A stretch of DNA of 48,236 nt from DATDOO01 sp035293245 (GTDB lineage: Bacteria > Pseudomonadota > Gammaproteobacteria > Methylococcales > Methylococcaceae). Made by a program: the position numbers and the translations under genes. Under the pieces are notes generated by a model. It saw nothing but the letters and a program-made list of their open reading frames with translations, was not told where the DNA came from and ran no database searches. Where the stretch lies: contig DATDOO010000383.1 of assembly GCA_035293245.1 (NCBI GenBank), positions 1 to 48,236 on the forward strand, written 5' to 3'. Shown here piece by piece: positions 1 through 9,183 of the stretch (positions are counted from its first letter, which is position 1; every line of letters begins with the position of its first letter).

Positions 1-1050
1 ATGGCTTTTCCCGAGGCACGCTTGAATCCGAATACTCCGTCCGCCCCCCTCAGCTATCGCCGCGCCGGCGTGAACATCGACGCCGGCAACGCCCTGGTCG
101 AACGCATCAAGCCCATCGCCGCGCGGACCCGCATTCCGGGCGTCCTGGCCGGTCTGGGCGGCTTCGGCTCCCTGTTCGAACTCCCTCCCCGCTTCCGCAA
201 TCCGGTGCTGGTGGCCGGAACCGACGGCGTGGGCACCAAGCTCAAGCTGGCCCAAGAATTGAACCGGCACGACACCATCGGCATCGACCTGGTGGCCATG
301 TGCGTCAACGACATCGTGGTTCAGGGCGCGGAGCCGCTGTTTTTCCTGGATTATTTCGCCTGCGGCGCCCTGGAAGTCGATGTCGCCGCCGCGGTGGTTG
401 AAGGCATCGGCAAGGGCTGCGAGTTGGCCGGTTGCGCCCTGGTGGGCGGCGAGACGGCGGAAATGCCCGGCATGTACACGCCCGGCGAGTACGATCTGGC
501 CGGCTTCTGCGTCGGCGCGGTGGAGAAGGACAAAATCCTCGACGGCAGCCGGGTCAGGCCCGGCGACGTCCTGATCGGCCTGGCCTCATCCGGCCCCCAT
601 TCCAACGGCTACTCGCTGATCCGCAAGATCGTCGAGCGCGCCGGCGCGGATCTACATTCGTCGCTGGGCGAGCAACTGCTGGCGCCGACCCGGATATACG
701 TCCGGCCGCTGCTGGCGTTGCTGGAAGAAATCCCCGTGCACGCCCTCGCCCACATCACCGGCGGCGGCATCACGGAAAACCTGCCGCGCGTGTTGCCCGA
801 AGGCATGTCGGCGCGCATCGATCCCTCGAACTGGCCGCGGCCGACCGTATTCCAGTGGCTGCAGGAACAGGGCGGCGTCGAGGCAGGCGAGATGCTGCGC
901 ACTTTCAACTGCGGCGTGGGCATGATCGTCTGCGTACCGGCCGCCGAGGAAAACGGGGCGATCGACCGTCTGCGAGCGCTCGGCGAAACCGCTTTTCGTA
1001 TGGGCGAGATCGTCGCGGCGACCGACGGCGTTCCGCTGCGCTACGTCTGA
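1..1050 (+). CDS. purM: Phosphoribosylformylglycinamidine cyclo-ligase (AIR synthetase)
   Basis: PurM closes the imidazole ring of FGAM with ATP to give AIR, step five of cytosolic de novo purine synthesis. The 349-residue product is full length for the family. It shows the N-terminal SYRRAGVNIDAGN block (18-30), the glycine-rich ATP/substrate motif GTDGVGTKLKLA (about 73-84), GGETAEMPGMY (about 148-158) and GGGITENLPR near 253. The ATG is the first base of the window, so any upstream ribosome binding site is not visible; the N-terminus aligns with the family start, so the gene is probably intact. The usual partner purN is not next to it here; a glycosyltransferase follows after 39 bases. Confidence 0.96.
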   Translation: MAFPEARLNPNTPSAPLSYRRAGVNIDAGNALVERIKPIAARTRIPGVLAGLGGFGSLFELPPRFRNPVLVAGTDGVGTKLKLAQELNRHDTIGIDLVAMCVNDIVVQGAEPLFFLDYFACGALEVDVAAAVVEGIGKGCELAGCALVGGETAEMPGMYTPGEYDLAGFCVGAVEKDKILDGSRVRPGDVLIGLASSGPHSNGYSLIRKIVERAGADLHSSLGEQLLAPTRIYVRPLLALLEEIPVHALAHITGGGITENLPRVLPEGMSARIDPSNWPRPTVFQWLQEQGGVEAGEMLRTFNCGVGMIVCVPAAEENGAIDRLRALGETAFRMGEIVAATDGVPLRYV

Positions 1051-1089
1051 CCTTCGCTTTTTTATCTCCAGAACCCCACAAGGACATTC

Positions 1090-1815
1090 ATGGACCTATC
1101 CGTCGTCATCCCGGTGCACAACGAGGCCGAGAACATCGAAACCCTCGCCGCCGAAATCGACCAGGCGCTCCGTGGGAAGTGCGCTTACGAGATCGTCTAC
1201 GTCGACGACGGCAGCACCGACGGCACGCCGGCGAGCCTGCAAGCCGCGCGTGAGTCCCGTCCGCACTTGCGCATCCTGCGTCATCTGGCCTGCTGCGGGC
1301 AGAGCACCGCCGTCCTGAGCGGCGTGCGCGCCGCCCGCGCCCCGTGGATAGCGACCCTGGACGGCGACGGCCAGAACGACCCGGCAGACATCCCCAATCT
1401 GCTGGCGATGTTGCACGCCCCTGATCGGTCTGAAGGATTGGCGATGGTGGCCGGCTACCGCAAGAAGCGCCAGGACACGCCTTGGCGCCGCTTCTGCTCT
1501 AAAGTGGCCAACCGCGTGCGCGCCGGCCTGCTCGGCGACGCCACGCCCGATACCGGTTGCGGCCTAAAAGTGTTCTCACGGGAGATGTACCTGCAACTGC
1601 CGTTATTCGACCACAACCACCGGTTTCTGCCGGCCCTGGTGCAGCGCGCCGGCGGCCGGGTGGTGTCCGTGGAGGTCAATCATCGCCCCCGCACCCGCGG
1701 CCAGTCCAAGTACGGGGCGTGGAATCGCTTGTGGGTCGGCATCGTCGACTTGTTTGGCGTGATGTGGCTGCAACGCCGGGCCAAGCATCCCCGCGTCGAA
1801 GAAATCGCTGCCTGA
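1090..1815 (+). CDS. Family 2 glycosyltransferase (polyprenyl-phosphate sugar transferase type)
   Basis: The 241-residue protein is a GT-A fold inverting glycosyltransferase of family 2. It starts with LSVVIPVHNEAENI (3-16), has the nucleotide-binding VDDGSTDGT (38-46) and the metal-binding DGDGQNDP (91-98), and ends with a RxRGQSKYG loop near residue 215, as in dolichol- or undecaprenyl-phosphate mannosyl/glucosyl transferases. Unlike ArnC or GtrB it has no C-terminal pair of membrane helices, so it is a short, DPM1-like version that would act at the inner face of the membrane. An AAGGA site precedes the ATG. It lies 14 bases before a GT83 transferase, which suggests this enzyme makes the lipid-linked sugar that the second enzyme uses. 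The sugar cannot be told from the sequence. Confidence 0.85.
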   Translation: MDLSVVIPVHNEAENIETLAAEIDQALRGKCAYEIVYVDDGSTDGTPASLQAARESRPHLRILRHLACCGQSTAVLSGVRAARAPWIATLDGDGQNDPADIPNLLAMLHAPDRSEGLAMVAGYRKKRQDTPWRRFCSKVANRVRAGLLGDATPDTGCGLKVFSREMYLQLPLFDHNHRFLPALVQRAGGRVVSVEVNHRPRTRGQSKYGAWNRLWVGIVDLFGVMWLQRRAKHPRVEEIAA

Positions 1816-1829
1816 GCCCGCATCCGGAC

Positions 1830-3470
1830 ATGCGGAACTTTCTGGGCGCCATTTCAACGCACCGGCCGTTCCTGATTCCAGCCTTGCTGTGGCTGATCGT
1901 TCTGGTCGTCGCCCTCTGGAGCAGGCCGCTTCTCCCCATCGACGAGACCCGTGCGGTGACGGTGGCGTGGGAAATGTGGCTGCGCGGCGACTTCCTCGTG
2001 CCGTACCTCAACGGTGAGCCCTACAGCCACAAACCACCGCTGTTGCAGTGGGGCACGCATCTGGGCTGGTGGCTGTTCGGGGTCAACGACTGGACGCCGC
2101 GTCTGGTGGCGCCGCTGTTCGGCCTGTTCAGCCTGTTCCTGGTCCAGCGCATTGCCTTGCGCCTGTGGCCGGAACAGCATGCCATAGCCGCCCTCGCCCC
2201 ACTGGTCCTGCTCGCCTTGCCCCTGTGGGCTACGTGGAGCACCTTGACCCTGTACGACATACCGATCGGAGCCTTTGTGCTGCTGGCCGTTCTGGGCGTG
2301 CTGCGCACCTCGGGCGGCGAACGGGGGGGATGGGCGCTGACCGGCCTGGCGTTGACCGGCGCGCTGTTGAGCAAAGGGCCGGTGGTTCTGATCTTTTTCC
2401 TGCCCCCCGCGCTGGCGGCGCCATGGTGGCGCGCCGCACCGCCTCCCGGAGGATGGAGGCGCTGGTATGCCGGGTTGGCGTTCGCCTGCCTGCTCGGCAT
2501 CGCGCTGGCGCTGTGCTGGGCCGTTCCTGCCGCCGCTGCGGGCGGAGAGGAATACGGCCGGGCCATTCTCTGGGGCCAGTTTGCCGGCCGCGTCGCCCAT
2601 TCCTTCGCCCATCAGAAGCCCTGGTGGTGGTATGTGCCGATTCTGCCCTTGATGCTCCTGCCGTGGATATTCTGGCCCACCCTGTGGAAATCGGCGGCGC
2701 GCTTGCGCTGCGATGCCGGGGTGCGTTTCTGTCTGGCGCTGGTGGTTCCGGCACTGCTGGTTTTTTCCCTGATCAGCGGCAAGCAGGTGCATTACCTGCT
2801 GCCTCTGTTGCCTTTCTTCGCGCTCCTCGCCGCCCGTGCGCTGGCGGACAACCCGGCGATAACCTCACCGTTCCGCTTGTGGGGTATGGGCGTCCTGTTC
2901 CTGCTGCTGGGCGGCGCGGGCGGTTTCGTCCGGGTGGTCGAGTGGTGGCACGGGGAGATGGCGCTCCCTGCCTACCTCCGCCCCTGGCTGGAGGATATCG
3001 GCCCGCTGTGGATGCTGGCCATGCTCGGACTGGGCGGCTTCTGGCTCACTCGGCGCGGGGCGGCGTACTTGAACGGCGCCCGGCTGTTCGCTGTCGCGAG
3101 CTTCGTCCTGCTAGCCATGGCGCATCTGGCCTTTCGCCAGGTCCAGTTCGACCGCTGGGATATCGAGCCCCTGGCCCGGCGCGTGGCGGAAAAGCAGGCA
3201 GCCGGCCTGCCCGTGGCTCAGAACAGCGAGTACCACGGCGACCTGCACTTCCTGGGGCGCCTGCGACAGCCGCTTTTCGAGGCGAGAGGGGATACCGACC
3301 TGCGCGACTGGGCGCTGGCGCATCCCGATGGCTACGTCGTGCTCCATTTCAGTCCCGACGAAATCCGCTGGCCCGTCGCGCTGGCCGATTACACACAGGG
3401 CTACCGCTCCAAGATGGCCGGCCTGTGGAAGGCGCGGGTGATCGGAGACTGGCTGAGAGGTCGTGAATAA
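1830..3470 (+). CDS. ArnT-like GT83 / PMT-family integral membrane glycosyltransferase
   Basis: The start is set at ATG 1830, giving 546 residues; a longer open frame overlaps the upstream gene in another frame and is not credible. The protein is a polytopic membrane enzyme with about 12 hydrophobic segments. After the first helix it carries an acidic loop, LLPIDETRAV (about 33-42), and a PYLNGEPYSHKPPLLQW segment typical of the ArnT/PMT family (lipid A aminoarabinose or protein mannosyl transferases). These take a sugar from a polyprenyl-phosphate donor on the periplasmic side. The C-terminal part (about 440-546) is soluble. With the GT2 enzyme just upstream it probably forms a two-gene module decorating lipid A, another glycan or a protein. 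Substrate and acceptor are unknown. It ends two bases from the convergent nadB. Confidence 0.82.
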   Translation: MRNFLGAISTHRPFLIPALLWLIVLVVALWSRPLLPIDETRAVTVAWEMWLRGDFLVPYLNGEPYSHKPPLLQWGTHLGWWLFGVNDWTPRLVAPLFGLFSLFLVQRIALRLWPEQHAIAALAPLVLLALPLWATWSTLTLYDIPIGAFVLLAVLGVLRTSGGERGGWALTGLALTGALLSKGPVVLIFFLPPALAAPWWRAAPPPGGWRRWYAGLAFACLLGIALALCWAVPAAAAGGEEYGRAILWGQFAGRVAHSFAHQKPWWWYVPILPLMLLPWIFWPTLWKSAARLRCDAGVRFCLALVVPALLVFSLISGKQVHYLLPLLPFFALLAARALADNPAITSPFRLWGMGVLFLLLGGAGGFVRVVEWWHGEMALPAYLRPWLEDIGPLWMLAMLGLGGFWLTRRGAAYLNGARLFAVASFVLLAMAHLAFRQVQFDRWDIEPLARRVAEKQAAGLPVAQNSEYHGDLHFLGRLRQPLFEARGDTDLRDWALAHPDGYVVLHFSPDEIRWPVALADYTQGYRSKMAGLWKARVIGDWLRGRE

Positions 3471-3472
3471 TT

Positions 3473-5080
3473 TCAGTCTTCCTCGGGTGTCAGCACGCTG
3501 TCGTGCGGCGGCTTGCTTTCGTCCGTGGCGGGATAGTCCAGCGTGTAGTGCAAACCGCGGCTTTCCTTGCGCAACATGGCCGAGCGGATGATGAGTTCCG
3601 CCACGATGACCAGGTTGCGCAGTTCCAGCAGTCCGGGACTCACCTTGAAATGGCCGTAATACTCGGCGATTTCCCGCCGCAACAGCTCGGCGCGATGCAA
3701 TGCCCGCTCCAGCCGCTTGTCGGTGCGGACGATGCCCACATAATCCCACATGAAGCGGCGGATCTCCCGCCAGTTGTGGGTCACGACCACTTCTTCGTCG
3801 GAATCGGTGACCTGGGATTCGTCCCATTCCGGTAATTGGGGAGACACGGGAATTTCCGGCAGCACCCTCAGGATGTCCGCCGCCGCTTGTTTGGCGAACA
3901 CCAGGCATTCCAGCAGGGAGTTGCTGGCCATGCGGTTGGCGCCGTGCAATCCGGTGCAGGCGGTCTCGCCGATGGCATAAAGGCCGGGTATGTCCGTGCG
4001 CGCGCAGGCGTCGGTCAGAATGCCGCCGCAAATATAGTGCGCGGCGGGTACTACCGGGATCGGCTGGCGGGTGATGTCGATGTCCAGCTCCAGGCAGCGC
4101 CGGTAGATGGTCGGGAAGTGCGCGCGGACGAAGGTTTCCGGCTTGTGGCTGATATCGAGGTATACGCAGTCGATCCCCAGGCGCTTGATCTCGTGGTCGA
4201 TGGCGCGGGCGACGATGTCGCGCGGAGCCAGCTCCCCGCGCGCGTCGAAACGCTGCATGAAGGGCGATCCGTCGGGCAGGATCAGTCGGCCGCCCTCGCC
4301 GCGCACCGCCTCGCTGATGAGGAAGGAGCCGGCGTCCGGGTGGAACAGGCAGGTGGGATGGAACTGGATGAATTCCATGTCGGCGACCCGGCAGCCGGCG
4401 CGCCAGCCGAGGGCGATGCCGTCGCCGGTGGCCACGTCCGGATTGCTGGTATAGAGGTACACTTTGCTCGCGCCCCCCGTCGCCAGCACCACTACCTTGG
4501 CGTGGAAGGTGCGGAAACAAGTGCGCGAAGTATCCAGCGCATAGGCGCCCAGTACCCGGTCGCGGTCGTGTCCCAGTTTGCGGGCGGTGATCAGGTCGAT
4601 GACGTGATGCCGCTCTAGCAAATCGATACCGGGATGTTCCCGGGCGCGTTCGGCCAACGACTCGAAGAGCGCCTTGCCGGTGGCGTCGGCGGCATGGACC
4701 ACCCGGCGGTGGGAATGGCCGCCCTCGCGGGTCAGATGGAGATGCGAGCTGCCGTCCGCCTGCTCTTCGCGGGTAAAGGGCACCCCCTGGTCAAGCAGCC
4801 ACTGGATGCACTCCCGCCCGTGCGAAACCACCAGACGCACGATTTCCGGGCGGCATAGCCCCGCTCCGGCTTCCAAAGTGTCCTGGATATGCGATTCGAG
4901 CGAATCGCTCGCGCCCCACACGGCGGAAATACCGCCCTGGGCGTGATAGGTATTGCAGTCCTTGAGACGGGTCTTGGACAACACGGCGACGCGGGCGCGA
5001 TCCGCCAGGCGCAGGGCGAGCGACAGGCCTGCGGCACCGCTGCCCAGCACAAGAACGTCATAGCAAAGGGAATCTGACAC
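3473..5080 (-). CDS. nadB: L-aspartate oxidase
   Basis: NadB oxidises L-aspartate to iminoaspartate with FAD, the first step of de novo NAD synthesis; NadA then uses the product. A GTG at 5080 gives 535 residues (E. coli has 540) and places the FAD motif DVLVLGSGAAGLSLA at 8-22, as expected. A TTG at 5137 would add 19 residues with no family support. The succinate-dehydrogenase-like flavoprotein motifs are present, including the HAQGGISA segment near 46, the FHPT substrate loop near 240 and GLYAIGETACTGLHGANRM near 347. It is divergent from rpoE, the classical gammaproteobacterial arrangement. nadA and nadC are not in the window. Confidence 0.95.
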   Translation of the reverse strand: MSDSLCYDVLVLGSGAAGLSLALRLADRARVAVLSKTRLKDCNTYHAQGGISAVWGASDSLESHIQDTLEAGAGLCRPEIVRLVVSHGRECIQWLLDQGVPFTREEQADGSSHLHLTREGGHSHRRVVHAADATGKALFESLAERAREHPGIDLLERHHVIDLITARKLGHDRDRVLGAYALDTSRTCFRTFHAKVVVLATGGASKVYLYTSNPDVATGDGIALGWRAGCRVADMEFIQFHPTCLFHPDAGSFLISEAVRGEGGRLILPDGSPFMQRFDARGELAPRDIVARAIDHEIKRLGIDCVYLDISHKPETFVRAHFPTIYRRCLELDIDITRQPIPVVPAAHYICGGILTDACARTDIPGLYAIGETACTGLHGANRMASNSLLECLVFAKQAAADILRVLPEIPVSPQLPEWDESQVTDSDEEVVVTHNWREIRRFMWDYVGIVRTDKRLERALHRAELLRREIAEYYGHFKVSPGLLELRNLVIVAELIIRSAMLRKESRGLHYTLDYPATDESKPPHDSVLTPEED

Positions 5081-5181
5081 GGGAAAAACCGGCGATAGTG
5101 GCGTCGAACCGCCGCGGGATGGGTTACGATAATGCAACTGTAACGCAATCCGACGCCCTGGAAAATCAACCGCATTGCATC

Positions 5182-5772
5182 ATGAGTAATCCTCCCGCCG
5201 GAGACACGCTGGATAAGGAACTGGTGGCGCGCGTCCAGCAAGGGGACAAGAAAGCGTTCGACCTGCTGGTGCGGCGTTATCAACTCAAGGTATTGCAGTT
5301 GGTGGGGCGCTATGTTCGCGACCCGGGAGAATCCCAGGACGTCGCGCAGGAAGCCTTCATCAAGGCCTACCGCGCACTGCCGGGCTTTCGCGGGGATAGC
5401 GCCTTTTTCACCTGGCTGTACCGTATCGCCATCAACACGGCCAAGAACCATTTGCAGTCCAGAAACCGCATGCCGGCTTCCGAAGGCGATATCGACATTG
5501 AAGACGCGGAACAATTGGAGTCCGCTCCTCGTCTAAAAGATTACGAAACGCCGGAGCGCCTGTTGCTCACCGAGGAATTGGGGATAGTGATCGGCACGGC
5601 GATCGAGGATTTACCGGAGGAATTGCGCACGGCCATCCTGCTGCGCGAAATGGATGGATTGAGTTACGAGGAAATCGCCGACGTCATGTCTTGCCCCGTG
5701 GGTACGGTACGTTCACGGATTTTTCGCGCGCGCGAGGCGATCGACAAAAAATTGAAACCGCTACTGGATTGA
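5182..5772 (+). CDS. rpoE: RNA polymerase sigma-E factor (RpoE/AlgU, ECF family)
   Basis: This is the ECF sigma factor for the envelope stress regulon, held at the membrane by RseA/MucA. The ATG at 5182 gives 196 residues (family about 193); an in-frame start at 5098 is less likely because the extension has no counterpart. Region 2 (about 11-90) contains VARVQQGDKKAFDLLVRRYQ and DVAQEAFIKAYRALPGFRG. Region 4 (about 135-190) contains EELRTAILLREMDGLSYEEI and a helix-turn-helix ending GTVRSRIFRAREA. It heads a long co-directional operon running to pdxJ. I searched the 101-base gap to nadB for a self-recognised sigma-E promoter and saw no convincing GAACTT / TCTGA pair. Confidence 0.96.
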   Translation: MSNPPAGDTLDKELVARVQQGDKKAFDLLVRRYQLKVLQLVGRYVRDPGESQDVAQEAFIKAYRALPGFRGDSAFFTWLYRIAINTAKNHLQSRNRMPASEGDIDIEDAEQLESAPRLKDYETPERLLLTEELGIVIGTAIEDLPEELRTAILLREMDGLSYEEIADVMSCPVGTVRSRIFRAREAIDKKLKPLLD

Positions 5773-5798
5773 TTTTCGAGAAAGCTAGGAACCCTCAT

Positions 5799-6320
5799 AT
5801 GTCGAACCATGAAGAACAAATCTCTTGCATGATGGATGGCGAATTGCCTGGAAAGGACGTAAACCGGGTGCTCGATTGGATGAACGCAAACACGGGAGCG
5901 CGGGAAACGTGGGCGCGTTATCATCTGGCGCGGCATATGCTGCGCGAAGAGCAATGCCCTGCGGTATTCCCTGTGGGCTTTGCGGAGCGCGTCAGCAGAA
6001 GCGTCGAGGCGGAACCCCACTGGTTGCTGCCTGCTCGCCAGCGCTGGTTCCGGGATGTAGCAGCCGTGCGCTGGGCGGCGGCGGCCTCCCTGGCGGTCTT
6101 GGCTGTTTTCGCGACTCAGGAACTGCGGTTCATGCGGGGAGAACCCGGCGAACCTGTGCCGACGATGGCCGGCAACTCGGAATCGAACCGCGAAGCGCAA
6201 TTGCACGCCGAGGCCGAGGAACGCCTGCGCGATTATTTGACCATGCACAACGAAAGCATCCAGATCGCCGGAGACGACGATGCCGTTGCGCGCGCGCGGA
6301 TGGTGAGCTACTCGCCTTGA
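5799..6320 (+). CDS. rseA: Anti-sigma-E factor RseA (MucA)
   Basis: RseA is a single-pass inner-membrane protein whose cytoplasmic domain binds RpoE. Cleavage by DegS and RseP releases the sigma factor on envelope stress. The start at 5799 has an AGGA site nine bases upstream and yields 173 residues. The N-terminal sigma-binding domain (MSNHEEQISCMMDGE, then WARYHLARHMLR at 38-49) fits the family. One hydrophobic helix lies at about 92-106 (AAAASLAVLAVFATQ), leaving a periplasmic tail of about 65 residues. The RseA/RseB pairing is inferred from order. The stop overlaps the next start by four bases (TTGA). Confidence 0.93.
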   Translation: MSNHEEQISCMMDGELPGKDVNRVLDWMNANTGARETWARYHLARHMLREEQCPAVFPVGFAERVSRSVEAEPHWLLPARQRWFRDVAAVRWAAAASLAVLAVFATQELRFMRGEPGEPVPTMAGNSESNREAQLHAEAEERLRDYLTMHNESIQIAGDDDAVARARMVSYSP

Positions 6321-7285
6321 TCCGCCTTTTTTCCTACCGGCCCGGAGTTCTGGCGCTCGCAAGCGTATTTTTTTGCGCTCCCCTTTCAGCGGCAAACCCC
6401 GAACCCGGAGGGCAAATCCAATCCTCCGACGCGAAAGAATGGATCCGTTCCATGCGCGAGGCGGGTTTGCATTTGCACTATCAAGGCATCGGGGCGTCTT
6501 GGCAGAACGACCAACTGCGCATTTTGCGCATCCGCCATGAAGTGCTGAATGGCCAGGAACGCGAGCAGGTCGAAGCGCTTGACAACACGAACGGCGATGA
6601 TGCCGCCCCATTGGGCGACACGAGCGCCGAACCGCGGAGTCCGGGGAACAACCCCTCCCGGATGGGCAACTGGCCGTTGAATCTGACCTTGGCGGGACGT
6701 TACTATCGCTTCGCACTGGGACGGGAGGGACGGATATCCGGCAGGAATGTGCAGGAAATCGTCATTACCCCCCTCGACGAGGCGCGCTACGGCCGCCGCG
6801 TATGGATCGACAAGGAGTCGCGCTTGCCGCTCAAGCATGAACTCATCTCCCCGGATGGGCGCATTCTGGAGCAGTTCGTTTTCGCGGAACTGACCGTTTT
6901 GGATGCTCCCCTGTCGGCGGATCAGGCGGCGGCAAACGATTCTCCGCCGCTCATGGGACATGTCCCGGTGCAACAGGCAATCGACACGTTGACCTGGCGA
7001 CTGGAGAACGTGCCCAAAGGCTATCGGATCGTTGCCTATGCGCGACACAACGCACCGAACAACTCCGTCATCGAGCATTTGTTGCTCAGCGACGGTTTTT
7101 CCCCCATCTCCGTATACATCGAGGAAGCTCTGCGCGCGTTTCCGAACGACGGGCGACTGCGGCATTTCGGCGCCATGCATGTTTTTTCCCGGCAGGCCGG
7201 TGAGTACCGGATCACCGTGATGGCGGAAGCGCCTGCCGCTACCGTGACCCAGATCGCTCAAGGGGTGCGCCGTGGCGAGCCATGA
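6317..7285 (+). CDS. rseB: Periplasmic sigma-E regulator RseB (MucB)
   Basis: RseB binds the periplasmic tail of RseA and shields it from DegS; it is thought to sense mislocalised lipoprotein or LPS. The chosen TTG at 6317 overlaps the rseA stop (TTGA) and gives 322 residues, close to MucB. The first 23 or so residues form a signal peptide (RLFSYRPGVLALASVFF... ending LSA-A). The N-terminal LolA-like domain begins with AKEWIRSMREAGLHLHYQGI. The C-terminal domain (about 230-322) contains VPKGYRIVAYARHN and EHLLLSDGFSPISVYIE, and the protein ends with the usual ITVMAEAP strand. No alternative ATG would retain the signal sequence. Confidence 0.92.
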   Translation: MIRLFSYRPGVLALASVFFCAPLSAANPEPGGQIQSSDAKEWIRSMREAGLHLHYQGIGASWQNDQLRILRIRHEVLNGQEREQVEALDNTNGDDAAPLGDTSAEPRSPGNNPSRMGNWPLNLTLAGRYYRFALGREGRISGRNVQEIVITPLDEARYGRRVWIDKESRLPLKHELISPDGRILEQFVFAELTVLDAPLSADQAAANDSPPLMGHVPVQQAIDTLTWRLENVPKGYRIVAYARHNAPNNSVIEHLLLSDGFSPISVYIEEALRAFPNDGRLRHFGAMHVFSRQAGEYRITVMAEAPAATVTQIAQGVRRGEP

Positions 7286-7712
7286 AGGCCTCATCGAAGA
7301 AACCGTCCGGGTGACTGCCATCCGCGGCGAGTGGATGACAGTCGAAAAACTCGGAGGCGGCGCTGCATGCACCAGGTGTACCCAGTCCTGTCCATCGGCT
7401 TATCCGCATCGTATACGGCGCAATTCCTCAACCCAGTGGCAAACTCCCATCCAGCCTACGGCCCGCCCGGGCGATGTCTGGCGAGTGGGTGTGGACCCCG
7501 CCGCGCTGCTCCGCGGAGCGGGGTGCGTCTATGTGTTACCATTAGCCGGTCTGTTGACTGGCGCGATTCTGGGAGACGGCGTGGCTGGCGATGCGGGCGC
7601 GGCGCTGGGAGGTTTGACGGGCTTGGCGCTGTTCCTGTTCCGATTGTGGATTTCCCGTCCCGTATCCCGTGAAATATCCCTGGTCTTCATCAAGAAAATT
7701 CATTCCGCTTGA
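7272..7712 (+). CDS. rseC: SoxR-reducing system protein RseC (MucC) family
   Basis: This is a 146-residue inner-membrane protein at the position of rseC/mucC. Members have an N-terminal cysteine-rich cytoplasmic part and two membrane helices; roles in sigma-E control and, with Rsx, in SoxR reduction are reported. Here the N-terminus reads EGLIEETVRVTAIRGEWMTV, followed by CTRCTQSC (33-40), so only three closely spaced cysteines are seen and the usual CG ending of the cluster is absent. Two helices lie at about 84-100 and 108-127. It starts at GTG 7272, overlapping rseB by 14 bases. The middle (about 45-75) is poorly conserved, so assignment rests on position, topology and cysteine cluster. 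Confidence 0.82.
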   Translation: MASHEGLIEETVRVTAIRGEWMTVEKLGGGAACTRCTQSCPSAYPHRIRRNSSTQWQTPIQPTARPGDVWRVGVDPAALLRGAGCVYVLPLAGLLTGAILGDGVAGDAGAALGGLTGLALFLFRLWISRPVSREISLVFIKKIHSA

Positions 7713-7731
7713 TCCGCGGGTCGACGAAACC

Positions 7732-9183
7732 ATGCTCAAACGCCTGAAAATCCCGACGCCGGTGCTGTTTTGGCTGCCGGTTTTCCTGCTCCTGTTGTCC
7801 GGCGCGAACGCCGCTTTCGCCCAGTTGCCGGACTTCACGGACCTGGTGGCCAAAAACAACGCCGCCGTCGTCAACATCAGCACCACGCGCAAGCGTCCGC
7901 CACCAGTCGTCGAACGGGAGTTGCCGGACGGCAGCGAAACGCCCGAGAACATTCCTTTCGACGAGTTGTTTCGCCATTTCTTCGGCGATGGCGGCGGCGG
8001 GGATTTCGGCGACGTGCAGTCTTTGGGTTCCGGATTCGTCATGTCCGCAGACGGCTACATCGTCACCAACCAGCATGTCGTCAAGGACGCCGACGAAATC
8101 GTCGTCCGCCTGCAGGATCGGCGCGAGCTGGTGGCCAAGCTGATCGGCTCGGACAAGCGTAGCGACATCGCCCTGCTGAAAATCGAGGCGGCGGACCTTC
8201 CCGTAGTGCGCATGGGCTCGTCCGAGTCACTGAAAGTGGGCGAATGGGTGCTGGCCATCGGCTCGCCCTTCGGATTCGACCATTCCGTCACCGCCGGCAT
8301 CGTCAGCGCCAAGGGTCGCAGTTTGCCCAGCGACAATTACGTGCCCTTTATTCAGACCGACGTCGCCATCAACCCCGGCAACTCCGGCGGGCCGCTCTTC
8401 GACCTGGAAGGGCGCGTCGTGGGCGTCAACTCCCAAATCTACAGCCGCACGGGCGGCTTCATGGGGTTGTCTTTCGCCATACCCATCGAGGTGGCGCTGA
8501 AAGTGGTCGACCAGATCAAGTCCCAGGGATTCGTGGCGCGCGGCTGGATCGGCGTGCAGATCCAGGACGTGACCCGCGAACTGGCCGAATCCTTCGGCAT
8601 GCCCAAGCCCAAGGGCGCGCTGGTGGCGAAAATCCTGCCTAAAAGCCCGGCGGAAGACGCAGGCTTGCAAATCGGCGACGTCATCACCGAATTCAACGGC
8701 CAGGAAATCGCCACTTCCGCCGAACTGCCGCCGATGGTAGGCATGATGCAGGCCGGTCAGGTCGGAACGTTCAAGATCATTCGCCAGGGCAACGCGCAAA
8801 CGGTGAAGATCAAGATCGGCATGTTGCCGGAGGAACCCGAGGCAGTCGTCGGGATGCCTGGCGCCATGCCGGGGGATGCCAGCCTGCTGGGCATGGTGGT
8901 GGCCGACCTGACACCCGAGCAGCGCGCACAGTTGGAAGTCGAGAAAAACGGCGTCCTGGTGCGGGCGGTTAAGCCCGGGCCGGCTTACGACGCCGGCATC
9001 CGCAAGGGCGACGTGATCCTGCGCGTGCAGAACGTGGTCGTCGCCGATCTCAAGCACTTCAAAGAAGTGGTCAAGAAACTGCCGACCGATAAGGCTGTCG
9101 CCGTGCTGGTGCAACGACAAGGCGGTTCGGTATTCCTGGCGCTGAAAGTCAGCGAGCAGGCGAGGAGCGCGCCGTCCAAGTGA
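7732..9183 (+). CDS. degP: Periplasmic serine endoprotease DegP/MucD (HtrA family)
   Basis: HtrA-type periplasmic protease/chaperone that removes misfolded envelope proteins and dampens sigma-E. The ATG at 7732 gives 483 residues with a signal peptide at 1-30 (cut after NAAFA). The catalytic triad is H115 (TNQHVV), D145 (SDIALLKI) and S218 in GNSGGP. A glycine-rich loop (FGDGGGGDFGD, 84-94) precedes the protease core. Two PDZ domains follow at about 275-370 and 385-475. A GTG further upstream (7669) overlaps rseC and would bury the signal peptide, so it was not used. The stop overlaps the lepA start (GTGA). The position in the rpoE operon matches mucD of Pseudomonas. Confidence 0.96.
   Translation: MLKRLKIPTPVLFWLPVFLLLLSGANAAFAQLPDFTDLVAKNNAAVVNISTTRKRPPPVVERELPDGSETPENIPFDELFRHFFGDGGGGDFGDVQSLGSGFVMSADGYIVTNQHVVKDADEIVVRLQDRRELVAKLIGSDKRSDIALLKIEAADLPVVRMGSSESLKVGEWVLAIGSPFGFDHSVTAGIVSAKGRSLPSDNYVPFIQTDVAINPGNSGGPLFDLEGRVVGVNSQIYSRTGGFMGLSFAIPIEVALKVVDQIKSQGFVARGWIGVQIQDVTRELAESFGMPKPKGALVAKILPKSPAEDAGLQIGDVITEFNGQEIATSAELPPMVGMMQAGQVGTFKIIRQGNAQTVKIKIGMLPEEPEAVVGMPGAMPGDASLLGMVVADLTPEQRAQLEVEKNGVLVRAVKPGPAYDAGIRKGDVILRVQNVVVADLKHFKEVVKKLPTDKAVAVLVQRQGGSVFLALKVSEQARSAPSK

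Noticed and set aside
5081..5181. Possible sigma-E autoregulatory promoter before rpoE
   Set aside because: A CGAACC segment exists, but no suitable minus-10 partner lies 15-17 bases away; similarity is too weak to call.
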